From Pseudomonas parafulva NBRC 16636 = DSM 17004 (GTDB taxonomy: Bacteria; Pseudomonadota; Gammaproteobacteria; Pseudomonadales; Pseudomonadaceae), in NCBI RefSeq assembly GCF_000730645.1, contig NZ_BBIU01000041.1:19570-83569 (forward strand): a DNA stretch of 64,000 nt, written 5' to 3'. Within the stretch, counting starts at the first letter, position 1. Every line of letters begins with the position of its first letter. A program made the position numbers and the translations under genes. This document shows, piece after piece, positions 18,050 to 27,216 of this stretch. A model generated the notes under the pieces. The model was not told where the DNA came from. It saw nothing but the letters and a program-made list of their open reading frames with translations, and did not search any database.

Positions 18050-18074
18050 TTGCGATGGGCCGCGAAGCGGCCCC
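18050..18074 (+). repeat. REP-like element, copy 2
   Basis: TTGCGATGGGCCGC-gaa-GCGGCCCC, closely related to the cores at 11634-11658 and 24257-24281. It ends just before the pta stop codon on the opposite strand. Confidence 0.7.
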
Positions 18075-18081
18075 AACCGCC

Positions 18082-20169
18082 TCAGCCCACCTCACTGGCC
18101 TGTATGGCCGTCAACGCGATGGTATGCACAATATCGTCAACCTGCGCGCCACGCGGCAGGTCGTTCACCGGCTTGCGCAACCCCTGCAACATTGGCCCCA
18201 GGCTCACACCGTCGGTGCTGCGTTGCACAGCCTTGTGGGTGGTGTTGCCGGTGTTCAGATCTGGGAATACGAACACCGTCGCCCGCCCAGCTACCTGGCT
18301 GCCCGGTGCCAGGTCGCGGGCAATCGCCGGGTTGACCGCAGCGTCGTATTGCAACGGCCCATCAATCAACAGCTCTCTGGCCGCCTCTTGGGCAATGCGT
18401 GTGGCTTCACGCACCTTGTCCACTTCTTCATCACTGGCCGAGTCGCTTGAATAGCTGATCATCGCCACCCGTGGCGCAATGCCAAACGACTGGGCCGATG
18501 CTGCACTCTGCCGGGCGATCTCTGCCAGCTCCGCAGCGCTGGGGTGTGGGTTCATCACGCAATCGCCGTACACCAGCACCTGCTCGGGGAACAGCATGAA
18601 GAACACCGAGGACACCAGGCTGGCACCCGGGGCCGTCTTGATCAGTTGCAGGGCCGGGCGAATGGTGTTGGCGGTGGAGTGCACCAGGCCAGAAACCAGG
18701 CCATCCACTTCGCCAAGGGCCAGCATCATGGTGCCGATGACCACCGGGTCTTCAAGCTGCTGTTCCGCCATCGGCGCGTTGAGGTTCTTGCTGTTGCGCA
18801 GCGTCACCATGGGTTCCACGTAACGGCCACGGATCAGCTCCGGGTCCAGCACTTCCAGGCCATCGGGCAAGGTGATGCCCTGGGCGCGTGCCACGGCGTC
18901 CACCTCGTCGGGCTTGGCCAGCAGCACGCAGCGGGCGATACCACGGGCCTGGCAGATAGCCGCCGCCTGTACCAGCAACGGCTCGGCGCCCTCGGGCAGC
19001 ACGATCCGCTTGTTGGCCTGTTGCGCCCGTTGGATCAACTGGTAGCGGAACACCGCCGGCGACAGACGCAGCTCCCGAGGGGTGCCGCAACGCTGGTGCA
19101 GCCAGGCTGCGTCGAGGTGGCTGGCCACGAAGTCGGTGATGAATTCGGCCCGTTCGCGGTCGTCCACCGGGATTTCCCGGTTCAGCGAATTGAGGCGGTT
19201 GGCGGTGTCGTAGGAGCCGGTGCTCACCGACAGGATCGGCAGCCCGGCCTGCAGCGCGCCCCGGCACAGGCCAAGGATGCGAGCGTCGGGCTTGCTGTCG
19301 CTGGTCAGCAGCAACCCGGCCAGGGGCACGCCGTTGATGGCGGCCAGGCTGACGGCCAGGATGATGTCGTCGCGGTCGCCGGGTGTGACCACCAGCGTAC
19401 CCGGCGTGAGCAGCGGCACGGTGTTGGCCACGGTGCGTGCGCAGATGATGATCTTGCTCATGCGCCGTTGTTCGTAATCGCCGGCGTTGAGAACCTGGGC
19501 GCCCAGCAGGTCAGCCACATCGCGGGTACGCGGGGCGTTCAGTTCGGGCTGGTAAGGGATGCAGCCCAGCAGGCGGAAGTCGTCGCCACGCAACAGCGGC
19601 GAGTGCTCGCGAAGGCGGGTGGAGAACGCCGCCATGCTTTCATCGGTGCGTACCTTGTTGAGGATGACGCCGAGCACTTTCGGGTCCCTTGGGCCCCCGA
19701 ACAGCTGAGCCTGCAGCTCGACCCGGCCAGACAGCTCGCTGAGCACTTCATGCTCGGCGGCCGACACCAGAATCACCTCGGCGTCCAGGCTTTTGGCCAG
19801 GTGCAGGTTCACCCGCGCGGCGTAGCTGGCGTGACGGGTAGGCACCATGCCTTCGACCACCACCACGTCGTTACCGACGCAGGCTTGCCGATACAGGGTA
19901 ATGATACCTTCAAGCAGTTCGTCCAGCTGGCCATCGCCCAGCATCCGCTCCACCTGCCCCAGGCTCATGGGCGTGGGGGGCTTGATGCCATGGGTGCGGG
20001 CAACCAGCTCGGTGGACCTTTCCGGGCCCGTGTCGCCTGGGTGCGGCTGGGCGATCGGTTTGAAGAACCCGACCTTCAACCCGGCGCGTTCCAGGGTGCG
20101 GATAAGGCCCAGGCTGATGGAGGTAAGGCCGACGCCGAAGTCGGTTGGCGCTATGAAAAAAGTCTGCAT
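18082..20169 (-). CDS. pta: Phosphate acetyltransferase, long form
   Basis: A 695-residue Pta. The N-terminal P-loop-like (CobB/dethiobiotin synthetase-type) domain starts FFIAPTDFGVGLTSISLGLI, the DRTGG domain is in the middle (about 220-340), and the catalytic PTA/PTB domain fills the C-terminal half (from about 375). Conserved catalytic-domain stretches include VFVFPDLNTGN and NDLPRGA near the end. The enzyme interconverts acetyl-CoA and acetyl phosphate in the cytoplasm. No ackA lies beside it in this window. Convergent with the OmpA lipoprotein gene, with REP elements between. Confidence 0.93.
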   Translation of the reverse strand: MQTFFIAPTDFGVGLTSISLGLIRTLERAGLKVGFFKPIAQPHPGDTGPERSTELVARTHGIKPPTPMSLGQVERMLGDGQLDELLEGIITLYRQACVGNDVVVVEGMVPTRHASYAARVNLHLAKSLDAEVILVSAAEHEVLSELSGRVELQAQLFGGPRDPKVLGVILNKVRTDESMAAFSTRLREHSPLLRGDDFRLLGCIPYQPELNAPRTRDVADLLGAQVLNAGDYEQRRMSKIIICARTVANTVPLLTPGTLVVTPGDRDDIILAVSLAAINGVPLAGLLLTSDSKPDARILGLCRGALQAGLPILSVSTGSYDTANRLNSLNREIPVDDRERAEFITDFVASHLDAAWLHQRCGTPRELRLSPAVFRYQLIQRAQQANKRIVLPEGAEPLLVQAAAICQARGIARCVLLAKPDEVDAVARAQGITLPDGLEVLDPELIRGRYVEPMVTLRNSKNLNAPMAEQQLEDPVVIGTMMLALGEVDGLVSGLVHSTANTIRPALQLIKTAPGASLVSSVFFMLFPEQVLVYGDCVMNPHPSAAELAEIARQSAASAQSFGIAPRVAMISYSSDSASDEEVDKVREATRIAQEAARELLIDGPLQYDAAVNPAIARDLAPGSQVAGRATVFVFPDLNTGNTTHKAVQRSTDGVSLGPMLQGLRKPVNDLPRGAQVDDIVHTIALTAIQASEVG

Positions 20170-20381
20170 GCGTGCTTCTCAAGATAAGCGGTGCAATGAA
20201 TCAACGCTCAAGGGTAGCGCTATCGGTTGCCGGTGCGCACCCGTTGCACATCAATGCCGGGTGCTGATGCAGCGCAATGATCCGACTGGTGGACCGTTGC
20301 TCGTCAGCAGGGCGTTCGCATTCGGGCGATGGCTTGGTTACACTTGCCCGTTCTACATTCTTTTGCAAAAGGTCTTGCCCC

Positions 20382-20867
20382 ATGCTGATCGCCGCCAACA
20401 AGGCAGTCTCCATCGACTATACCCTGACCAACGACGCCGGGGAGACCATCGACAGCTCCGCCGGTGGCGCGCCGCTGGTTTACCTGCACGGTGCCGGCAA
20501 CATCATCCCAGGCCTGGAAAAGGCCCTGGAAGGCAAGCAGGCCGGTGACGAGCTGAACGTCGCCATCGAGCCGGAAGACGCCTACGGCGAGTACCTCGCC
20601 GAGCTGGTAAGCACCCTGAACCGCAGCATGTTCGAAGGCGTTGACCAACTGGAAGTGGGCATGCAGTTCCACGCTTCTGCGCCCGATGGCCAGATGCAGA
20701 TCGTCACCATCCGCGACATCGACGGCGATGACGTCACCGTTGATGGCAACCACCCACTGGCTGGCCAGCGCCTGAACTTTCAGGTCAAGGTCGTCGAAGT
20801 GCGTGACGCCACCGAGGAAGAAATTGCCCACCGTCACATCCACGGTGAAGGTGGCCATCACCACTGA
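20382..20867 (+). CDS. slyD: FKBP-type peptidyl-prolyl isomerase, SlyD-like
   Basis: 161 residues from the ATG at 20382, with an AAAAGG site. It has the FKBP fold with an insert-in-flap (the PEDAYGEYLAELVSTLNR region) and LVYLHGAGNIIPGLEKAL in the core. The tail is short and His-rich (HRHIHGEGGHHH), as in SlyD proteins that bind Ni2+ or Zn2+. It is a folding helper and metal-binding chaperone in the cytoplasm. A strong terminator follows at 20897-20959. Confidence 0.9.
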   Translation: MLIAANKAVSIDYTLTNDAGETIDSSAGGAPLVYLHGAGNIIPGLEKALEGKQAGDELNVAIEPEDAYGEYLAELVSTLNRSMFEGVDQLEVGMQFHASAPDGQMQIVTIRDIDGDDVTVDGNHPLAGQRLNFQVKVVEVRDATEEEIAHRHIHGEGGHHH

Positions 20868-20896
20868 TTTTCTGCGCTAAGCTCAGAGAGTCGCCA

Positions 20897-20959
20897 GGCG
20901 CTCGGGCAAACCGTTCGGCCTTCCCCAGGGAAGCGGGCGGTTTGGACGAGCGCCTTTTT
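20897..20959 (+). terminator. Rho-independent terminator after slyD
   Basis: GGCGCTCG (20897-20904) pairs with CGAGCGCC (20947-20954), with AAACCG/CGGTTT continuing the stem inside, directly followed by TTTTT. Confidence 0.88.
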
Positions 20960-21012
20960 AGTGGGCGCAATTTGCCTGCGGGGTTGTCGGCATCCTGAGA
21001 GGGGGTTTCATC

Positions 21013-21495
21013 ATGAGTGCATTTCACGACCTGAAGTTGAACGCGCTGAACGGCGGTGAGCTGCCCCTGGCGCCTTTCAAAGGCCAAGTGGTGCTGGTGG
21101 TCAACGTCGCCTCCAAATGTGGCCTGACGCCTCAGTACAAAGCGTTGGAGAACCTCTACCAGGATTACCGTGACCGCGGTTTCAACGTACTTGGCCTGCC
21201 GTGCAACCAGTTTGCCGGGCAGGAGCCGGGCACTGACCAGGACATTCAGGACTTCTGCAGCCTTAACTACGGGGTGAACTTCCCGCTGGGTGCCAAACTG
21301 GAAGTGAACGGGCCGCAGCGCCATGCGCTGTATCGGCTGTTGGCAGGCGAGGGGGCCGAGTTCCCGGGTGACATCACCTGGAATTTCGAGAAGTTTCTGG
21401 TGGGCAAGGATGGGCGGGTACTGGCGCGCTTTTCACCGCGCACGGCGCCGGATGACCCGGCAGTGGTGCAGGCGATCGAGAAAGCGTTGGGCTGA
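21013..21495 (+). CDS. Glutathione peroxidase family (thiol peroxidase)
   Basis: 160 residues, with a strong GAGAGGGGG site. The catalytic Cys36 is in NVASKCGLTPQY. LPCNQF (Cys64, Gln66) and the WNF motif (ITWNFEKFL) complete the Cys/Gln/Trp site; Cys82 is a likely resolving cysteine, which makes thioredoxin the probable reductant. It removes hydrogen or organic peroxides in the cytoplasm. Its last 122 bases overlap the 3' end of the convergent glycosyltransferase frame. Confidence 0.9.
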   Translation: MSAFHDLKLNALNGGELPLAPFKGQVVLVVNVASKCGLTPQYKALENLYQDYRDRGFNVLGLPCNQFAGQEPGTDQDIQDFCSLNYGVNFPLGAKLEVNGPQRHALYRLLAGEGAEFPGDITWNFEKFLVGKDGRVLARFSPRTAPDDPAVVQAIEKALG

Positions 21496-22732
21496 TTGCC
21501 GGGTGGTTGGTTTGAGGGGCGCCGTTTGCACGGCGTATGGCCAGCAAGCTGCCGCCAACCGGGTGGGCGCATGCGGGTAGGCTGCCTTGTTGCTGGCAAG
21601 CGCTGTGCAGGTAGCTTTCGAACTGCTCGACGATGGCCGGCCAGCCCTGGTGGCTGGCATGCTGGCGGGCATTCAGGCGCACGCGGCGCAGGGTTTCTTC
21701 TTCTTCCAGTAACCAGCAGGCAGCATCCATGAAGGCTGCCTGGTCACCTGGCATGGCCAGCGCACCGCTGTGACCGTGGCGGATATGCTGGGCGGCGGCG
21801 GCCTCGTCGTAAGCGACCACAGCCAGGCCTGAGGCCATGGCTTCGAGTACCACATTGCCAAAGGTTTCGGTCAGGCTGGGGAACAGGAACAGGTCGCCAC
21901 TGGCGTAATGCTCGGCCAGCGCTTCGCCGCGCTGGGCACCGCAGAATATGGCATCAGGCATTTGCTGCTGCAGCGCAGCGCGCTGCGGCCCATCCCCCAC
22001 CACGATCAGGCGTAGACGGCATCGGGGGTGCGCCTGCTGCAAGGCGTGCATGCTTGGCGCCAGCAGGCCCAGGTTCTTTTCCACTGCCAGCCGGCCCACA
22101 TGCAGCACGGCGATGTCTTCCGGGCCCAACCCCCAGCCGGCGCGCAGGGCCTGGTTGCGCCGGGCGGGGTGGAACAGGCAGGCGTCCACCCCGCGCGCCA
22201 ACAATGCCAGGCGCTCGAACCCGCGGCGCTCCAGCTCCAGACGCTGGCTGAGGCTAGGGACCAGGGTGACCGCCGTGCGCCGGTGGAACCAGCGCAGGTA
22301 ATGGGTGAGCAGGCGTGCCAGCAGGCCCAGGCCATACTGGCCCGAGTACTGCGGGAAGTTGGTATGAAACCCGCTGACCACCGCGACCCCCAGGCGCCTG
22401 GCGGCGCGCAGGGCACTGAGCCCCAGCGGCCCCTCGGTGGCGATGTAGAGCACATCCGGGCGTTCCCGGCGCCAGCGGCGCAACAGCCTGTGCATCGACA
22501 CCTCGCCCCATTGCAGCCCAGGGTAGCCAGGTAGCGCCCAGCCCCTGCACAGCACGACTGCGGGGTCGCTCTCTGCCGCCCCGTCACCGGCCTGCCGGGG
22601 ACGCACTACCGTCACCTTGTGGCCGCGCTGGCACAGCCCCTCGCTAAGGCGGCCAAGGGTGTTGGCCACGCCGTTGATCTCGGGTGGGAAGGTTTCGCTG
22701 ACCAGGACGATACGCAGGGCGGGTGTGTTCAT
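21374..22732 (-). CDS. GT4-family glycosyltransferase
   Basis: From the ATG at 22732 (MNTPALRIVLVSETFPPEI) the protein is 452 residues. The N-terminal acceptor domain has PPEINGVANTLGRL; the C-terminal donor domain has the family motif SLTETFGNVVLEAMASG. It resembles GT4 enzymes that glycosylate lipids, such as mannosyl or glucuronosyl transfer to diacylglycerol, though the substrate cannot be read from sequence. The last 70 or so residues are a low-complexity Pro/Ala/Ser tail. Part of it is antisense to the peroxidase gene, so the tail may be simple runoff past a lost stop codon. Confidence 0.83.
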   Translation of the reverse strand: MNTPALRIVLVSETFPPEINGVANTLGRLSEGLCQRGHKVTVVRPRQAGDGAAESDPAVVLCRGWALPGYPGLQWGEVSMHRLLRRWRRERPDVLYIATEGPLGLSALRAARRLGVAVVSGFHTNFPQYSGQYGLGLLARLLTHYLRWFHRRTAVTLVPSLSQRLELERRGFERLALLARGVDACLFHPARRNQALRAGWGLGPEDIAVLHVGRLAVEKNLGLLAPSMHALQQAHPRCRLRLIVVGDGPQRAALQQQMPDAIFCGAQRGEALAEHYASGDLFLFPSLTETFGNVVLEAMASGLAVVAYDEAAAAQHIRHGHSGALAMPGDQAAFMDAACWLLEEEETLRRVRLNARQHASHQGWPAIVEQFESYLHSACQQQGSLPACAHPVGGSLLAIRRANGAPQTNHPAISPTLSRSPAPLPGHPAPCAVKSAPVPAHPCPPETSRNSR

Positions 22733-22903
22733 AAAGAAAGTTTCCGCCGGCAGGGTTGCGCCAATGTGACGTGAACATGACGTAAAGATGACGCCTGATT
22801 TGTGCCACTTCATTTTTATGAAATTTTGCGTGGCGAACGCTCAAGACCCTGCCGCGCCCGCCGATTAAAGGGGTATTCGCCCTTACGCTCCAGGAGAGCG
22901 GTG

Positions 22904-24220
22904 ATGTTCAATAACAAGCTCAAGCAAGAAATTCGGCAGTTGCGTGAAGACCTGATGACCGTCGAACAGGTCAAGAGCAGCCTCGATAGCGAGATGCTGG
23001 TCCTGCAGCTCGACCCTAACGGGCGAATTGAAATGGTCAACGGCAACTTCGAGAGCGAAATGCTCTACCGTGCCGACCAATTGCTGGGGCGCAACATCGA
23101 AGACATCGTGCCCACCCACGTCAAGTCGCTGGATTTCTACAAGCGGCTGAAGACCGCCATCAGCCGGGGCGAGCACCTGCACGGTGCGGTACGCCTGTTG
23201 CGTGGCGATGGCCAGGAAGCCTGGCTGCGATCGATCCTGCAACCCGTGAAGGGCATCGATGGGCGTATCAAGTATTTCTCGCTGCACTCAAGCGACCTTA
23301 CCCGCACCATCGTCACCTCCCGCGAGCATGAGAGCCTGATCAAGGCACTGATGCGTTCTACGGCGGTGATCGAGTTCGACCTCGACGGCAATATCCTCAC
23401 GGCCAACGACCGTTTTCTGTCTGCGGTGGGGTACCGGCTGGACCAGATTCGCGGCAAGCATCACCGCATCTTCTGCGAACCTGAAGAAGCCAACTCCACG
23501 GCCTACCAGGCGTTCTGGGACAAGCTGCGCCGTGGCGAGTACATTGCCGAGCGCTTCAAGCGCATCGATGCCCACGGGCGGGTGATCTGGCTGGAGGCGT
23601 CCTACAACCCCATCTTCAATGCCCACGATGAACTGTACAAAGTGGTGAAGTTCGCCACTGTGATCACCGACCAGGTCAACCAGGAGCAGGCGGTGGCCAG
23701 TGCTGCAGATGTGGCCTACAACACCTCGCGCGACACCGACGACAGCGCGCGCAGGGCCACCGATGTGGTCACCCAGTCCGTCAGCGTGATGCGTGGGCTT
23801 GAGGCATCCATGCAGCAGGCCGCCGAAGGTATCCAGGCGCTGGACACGCAGTCGCGGGTGATCGGCTCGATCATCAAGACCATCAGCGATATCGCTGGGC
23901 AGACCAACCTGCTGGCGCTCAACGCTGCCATCGAAGCAGCCCGTGCAGGCGAGCAAGGCCGTGGTTTTGCCGTGGTGGCCGATGAGGTACGCCAGCTGGC
24001 GTCACGCACCAGCACGGCTACCGAGGAAATCGCCCGGGTGGTCCAGCAGAATGAGCAACTGGCTCAGGCCGCAGTGGCAATCATTGACACCAGCAAGCGG
24101 CAGGCTGAGGAAGGTATGGCTTTGGCGGACCAGACAGGTAACGTGATCATCGAGATTCAGGATGGGGCCAAGCGGGTTGTGGACATTGTGGGCCAGTTTT
24201 CCAGCAGGCTTGGGCAGTAG
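22904..24220 (+). CDS. Cytoplasmic PAS-PAS-MCP chemoreceptor, BdlA-like
   Basis: 438 residues from the ATG at 22904 (CAGGAG seven bases before). A short coiled coil (residues 1-25) is followed by two PAS domains (about 28-145 and 150-265). A methyl-accepting signalling domain comes next, with the hairpin core SDIAGQTNLLALNAAIEAA and GRGFAVVADEVRQLA. There is no transmembrane helix and no C-terminal receptor pentapeptide. This matches the layout of BdlA of P. aeruginosa, which controls biofilm dispersion, and of Aer-like soluble receptors. Ligand unknown; a haem or FAD in the PAS domain is possible. It is transcribed divergently from the glycosyltransferase. Confidence 0.87.
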   Translation: MFNNKLKQEIRQLREDLMTVEQVKSSLDSEMLVLQLDPNGRIEMVNGNFESEMLYRADQLLGRNIEDIVPTHVKSLDFYKRLKTAISRGEHLHGAVRLLRGDGQEAWLRSILQPVKGIDGRIKYFSLHSSDLTRTIVTSREHESLIKALMRSTAVIEFDLDGNILTANDRFLSAVGYRLDQIRGKHHRIFCEPEEANSTAYQAFWDKLRRGEYIAERFKRIDAHGRVIWLEASYNPIFNAHDELYKVVKFATVITDQVNQEQAVASAADVAYNTSRDTDDSARRATDVVTQSVSVMRGLEASMQQAAEGIQALDTQSRVIGSIIKTISDIAGQTNLLALNAAIEAARAGEQGRGFAVVADEVRQLASRTSTATEEIARVVQQNEQLAQAAVAIIDTSKRQAEEGMALADQTGNVIIEIQDGAKRVVDIVGQFSSRLGQ

Positions 24221-24256
24221 TACGCGGTTAAGCGCCTCTCCGATGTGTAGGTAAGG

Positions 24257-24281
24257 GGGGCGCTGGGCGCCCCATCGCGAC
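24257..24281 (-). repeat. REP-like element, copy 3 (inverted)
   Basis: On the minus strand it reads GTCGCGATGGGGCGC-cca-GCGCCCC, the same core as at 11634-11658. It lies between convergent genes (chemoreceptor and cysZ) and probably helps separate their transcripts. Confidence 0.7.
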
Positions 24282-24310
24282 CTGCGGTCCCTCCTACGGG
24301 CGGTCGTTGG

Positions 24311-25039
24311 TCAGTTTCGCTCCCGCACCCAGAACAACGTCGCGCCGGCCACCGCCGCCGGCATCATCAGCACGTTCACCCCGGGGAGCAGCAACGCCAG
24401 GTACGTCACCCCGCCAAACCCCAGGCTCTGCCAGCGCTTCTGGCGCAGCCAGGCGAGCATGTCCTGCCAGCTCATCTTGTTGTTGTCGGCCGGGTAGTCG
24501 ATGTACTGGATGGCCATCATCCAGATGCCGAAAATCAACCACAATGGCGCAGCCACCACGTTCACCACCGGGACCAGCGAGAGGATGAACAGCCCAATGG
24601 CACGCGGTAAAAAATACCCCAGCTTGCGCATTTCGCGGCTGAGGGTGCGGGGCACCATGGCTGCCAGCTCGCCCCAGCTGAACGCTGGGAAGTTGTCCTT
24701 GCCCCGTACCACCACCTCGACCTTTTCTGCCAGAAACCCGTTGAATGGGGCGGCGATTACGTTGGCTACCAAGGTGAAGGTAAAGAACACCATCAGGATG
24801 ACCAGCGCCACGAACAAAGGCCACAGGATGTACGTGAGAAAGCTCAGCCAGCTGGGCAGGGTAGGCATGAGCGTGTCCACCCACAGGCTGAACTGATGGC
24901 CGGCAAAGTAGATCAGGCCACCGAACAGCAATAGGTTCACGGCCAGTGGCAGCAGCACGAACAGCCGCAGGTTGGGGCTCAGCACCAGTTTCAGGCCTTC
25001 ACGCAGATACTGGGGGCCAGAGAGGACGGGGGCTTGCAT
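24311..25039 (-). CDS. cysZ: Sulfate transporter CysZ
   Basis: A 242-residue inner-membrane protein of the CysZ/EI24 family. It starts MQAPVLSGPQYLREGLKLVL. Hydrophobic segments lie around residues 27-50, 70-95 and 145-170, with more near residue 215. The AAPFNGFLAEKVE stretch after the second segment is typical. CysZ brings sulfate into the cytoplasm for cysteine synthesis. It is divergent from trxB across a 332-base spacer. Confidence 0.9.
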   Translation of the reverse strand: MQAPVLSGPQYLREGLKLVLSPNLRLFVLLPLAVNLLLFGGLIYFAGHQFSLWVDTLMPTLPSWLSFLTYILWPLFVALVILMVFFTFTLVANVIAAPFNGFLAEKVEVVVRGKDNFPAFSWGELAAMVPRTLSREMRKLGYFLPRAIGLFILSLVPVVNVVAAPLWLIFGIWMMAIQYIDYPADNNKMSWQDMLAWLRQKRWQSLGFGGVTYLALLLPGVNVLMMPAAVAGATLFWVRERN

Positions 25040-25371
25040 CGGGGTACTCCGCAGAGGGTTGAAAACGCGCTGACCTTACCCGAGTTTGCCGCCTGCACCA
25101 AAGGCAACACGCTGGCGGGAAACTGCTGGTAACAAACCCGTAGACCACGGAAAGCTGGCAAATTCACCGTATAGACAATGGCTATGAGGTGGATTGTCGA
25201 AGGATATTTCCTTAATCTTTGCCACCTCGCTACAGTGCGCTCAACTTTCAGCTTTACGGGCCTGCGCGTCGTAGCCTTCCCCAAAGTGCTGCGCGGGCCC
25301 CTTTTATTTCCACAGCTGGCCGGGCCGGTCCATCATGGCCGGTCTCGCAGCCCGCTCGACAGGAGTTCGAC
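25040..25371. other. Divergent spacer between cysZ and trxB
   Basis: 332 bases without a gene. It is AT-richer than its surroundings near 25150-25220. A small dyad AAGGA-tatt-TCCTT sits at 25200-25213, and TTGTCG just before it could be a -35 element for trxB. I see no other clear signal. Confidence 0.45.
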
Positions 25372-26334
25372 ATGTCCGAAGTACGTCATTCGCGCGTCAT
25401 CATTCTGGGTTCCGGCCCTGCCGGTTACAGCGCAGCAGTGTATGCCGCCCGTGCCAACCTCAAGCCGCTGCTGATCACCGGCATGCAGGCCGGTGGCCAG
25501 CTGACCACCACGACCGAAGTCGACAACTGGCCGGGTGACCCCCACGGCCTGACCGGCCCGGCGCTGATGCAGCGCATGCAGGAGCACGCCGAGCGCTTCG
25601 AGACCGAAATCGTGTTTGACCACATCAACGCGGTAGACCTGGCCAACAAGCCGTTCACCCTCAAAGGTGACAGCGGCACCTACACCTGCGACGCCCTGAT
25701 CGTTGCCACCGGTGCCAGTGCCCGCTACCTGGGCCTGCCTTCCGAAGAAGCGTTCATGGGCAAGGGCGTGTCGGCCTGCGCCACGTGCGATGGGTTCTTC
25801 TACCGCAACAAGCCGGTAGCCGTGGTAGGTGGTGGCAACACTGCCGTGGAAGAGGCGCTGTACCTGGCCAATATCGCCAGCAAGGTGACCCTGGTTCACC
25901 GCCGTGACACCTTCCGTGCCGAGAAGATTCTGGTCGACAAGCTGCACGCTCGCGTTGCCGAAGGCAAGATCGAGCTCAAGCTCAACGCCACGCTGGACGA
26001 AGTGCTGGGCGACAACATGGGTGTGACCGGTGCCCGCCTGAAGAACAACGACGGCAGCAGCGACGAGCTGAAGGTCGACGGTGTGTTCATCGCCATTGGC
26101 CACACCCCGAACACCTCGCTGTTCGAGGGCCAGTTGACCCTGAAGGACGGCTACCTGGTGGTCAGCGGTAGCCGCGAAGGCAATGCTACCGCCACCAACG
26201 TAGAAGGTGTGTTTGCCGCTGGCGACGTAGCCGACCACGTCTACCGTCAGGCGATCACGTCGGCGGGTGCGGGCTGCATGGCCGCGCTGGACGTCGAGCG
26301 TTACCTCGACGGCCTGGCCAACGCCGCCTTCTGA
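25372..26334 (+). CDS. trxB: Thioredoxin-disulfide reductase
   Basis: 320 residues from the ATG at 25372 with an AGGAG site. FAD-binding ILGSGPAGYSAA is at the N-terminus, the redox pair is CATC (Cys136, Cys139), the NADPH-binding motif is VVGGGNTAVEEAL, and the C-terminal FAD motif is GVFAAGDVAD. It transfers electrons from NADPH to thioredoxin in the cytoplasm. Length is normal. A GC hairpin (26346-26364) follows. Confidence 0.96.
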   Translation: MSEVRHSRVIILGSGPAGYSAAVYAARANLKPLLITGMQAGGQLTTTTEVDNWPGDPHGLTGPALMQRMQEHAERFETEIVFDHINAVDLANKPFTLKGDSGTYTCDALIVATGASARYLGLPSEEAFMGKGVSACATCDGFFYRNKPVAVVGGGNTAVEEALYLANIASKVTLVHRRDTFRAEKILVDKLHARVAEGKIELKLNATLDEVLGDNMGVTGARLKNNDGSSDELKVDGVFIAIGHTPNTSLFEGQLTLKDGYLVVSGSREGNATATNVEGVFAAGDVADHVYRQAITSAGAGCMAALDVERYLDGLANAAF

Positions 26335-26345
26335 CCTGGCAAGCC

Positions 26346-26364
26346 GGGGCCGCTTGGCGGCCCC
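26346..26364. terminator. GC hairpin between convergent trxB and nadC
   Basis: GGGGCCGC-ttg-GCGGCCCC forms an 8-base perfect stem between the two stop codons. There is no clear T-run on either side, so it is a probable but not certain two-way terminator. Confidence 0.55.
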
Positions 26365-26367
26365 GTG

Positions 26368-27216
26368 CTACAGGCTGAGGCGCATCGACAGGTCGACCGC
26401 CTTTACGTCCTTGGTCATTGCACCGATCGAAATATAGTCCACGCCCGTTTCGGCAATTTCCCGCAGGGTTTCCTCCCTGACCCCACCGCTGGCTTCCAGC
26501 TTCGCTTTGCCTGCAGTGATCCCCACCGCCTCGCGCATCTCGTCCAGGGTCAGCTCATCAAGCATGATGATGTCGGCGCCCGCCGCCAGCGCCTGGCGCA
26601 GCTCGTCCAGGGTTTCTACTTCAATCTCCACCGGCTTGCCTGGGGCGATGCGGTGCGCGGCGGTTACCGCTTCTGCCACGCCACCACTGGCGGCAATGTG
26701 GTTCTCCTTGATCAGGAACGCGTCGTACAAGCCGATGCGATGGTTGTGGCAACCGCCGCAGGTGACTGCGTATTTCTGCGCCAGGCGCAGCCCCGGCAGC
26801 GTCTTGCGGGTGTCGAGCAGGCGCACCTGGGTGCCCTGCACCAGGTCGGCCAGCAGCCGGGCGCGGGTAGCTACGCCGGACAGCATCTGCAGGAAGTTCA
26901 GGGCACTGCGTTCACCGCTGAGCAGCGACCGCGCCGGCCCCTCCAGGTGGAACAGCGGCTGGTTGGCCTGGGCACGGTCACCGTCGGCTACCTGCCAATG
27001 CACCGCAACGCGCGGGTCCAGCTGCCGGAATACCGCATCCACCCACGCAGTGCCAGCGATCACGCACGCCTCACGGGTGATGATGGTCGCTTTGGCCAGG
27101 CGCTCGGCCGGGATCAACTGCGCGGTGATGTCGCCACTGCCGATGTCCTCCAGCAACGCGCGGCGCACATTGGCTTCGATTTCAGCGGTCAGGTCGGCAA
27201 GGCGTAGGTTCGGCAT
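26368..27216 (-). CDS. nadC: Nicotinate-nucleotide diphosphorylase (carboxylating)
   Basis: 282 residues from the ATG at 27216, chosen because GGAG lies six bases upstream; a GTG at 27228 would be ahead of that site. The quinolinate phosphoribosyltransferase fold shows RKTLPGLRLAQKYAV and GGCHNHRIGLYDAFLIKENH, followed by VEIEVETLDE and ASGGVREETL, which bind quinolinate and PRPP. It makes nicotinate mononucleotide in de novo NAD synthesis. Length matches the family. Confidence 0.95.
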   Translation of the reverse strand: MPNLRLADLTAEIEANVRRALLEDIGSGDITAQLIPAERLAKATIITREACVIAGTAWVDAVFRQLDPRVAVHWQVADGDRAQANQPLFHLEGPARSLLSGERSALNFLQMLSGVATRARLLADLVQGTQVRLLDTRKTLPGLRLAQKYAVTCGGCHNHRIGLYDAFLIKENHIAASGGVAEAVTAAHRIAPGKPVEIEVETLDELRQALAAGADIIMLDELTLDEMREAVGITAGKAKLEASGGVREETLREIAETGVDYISIGAMTKDVKAVDLSMRLSL

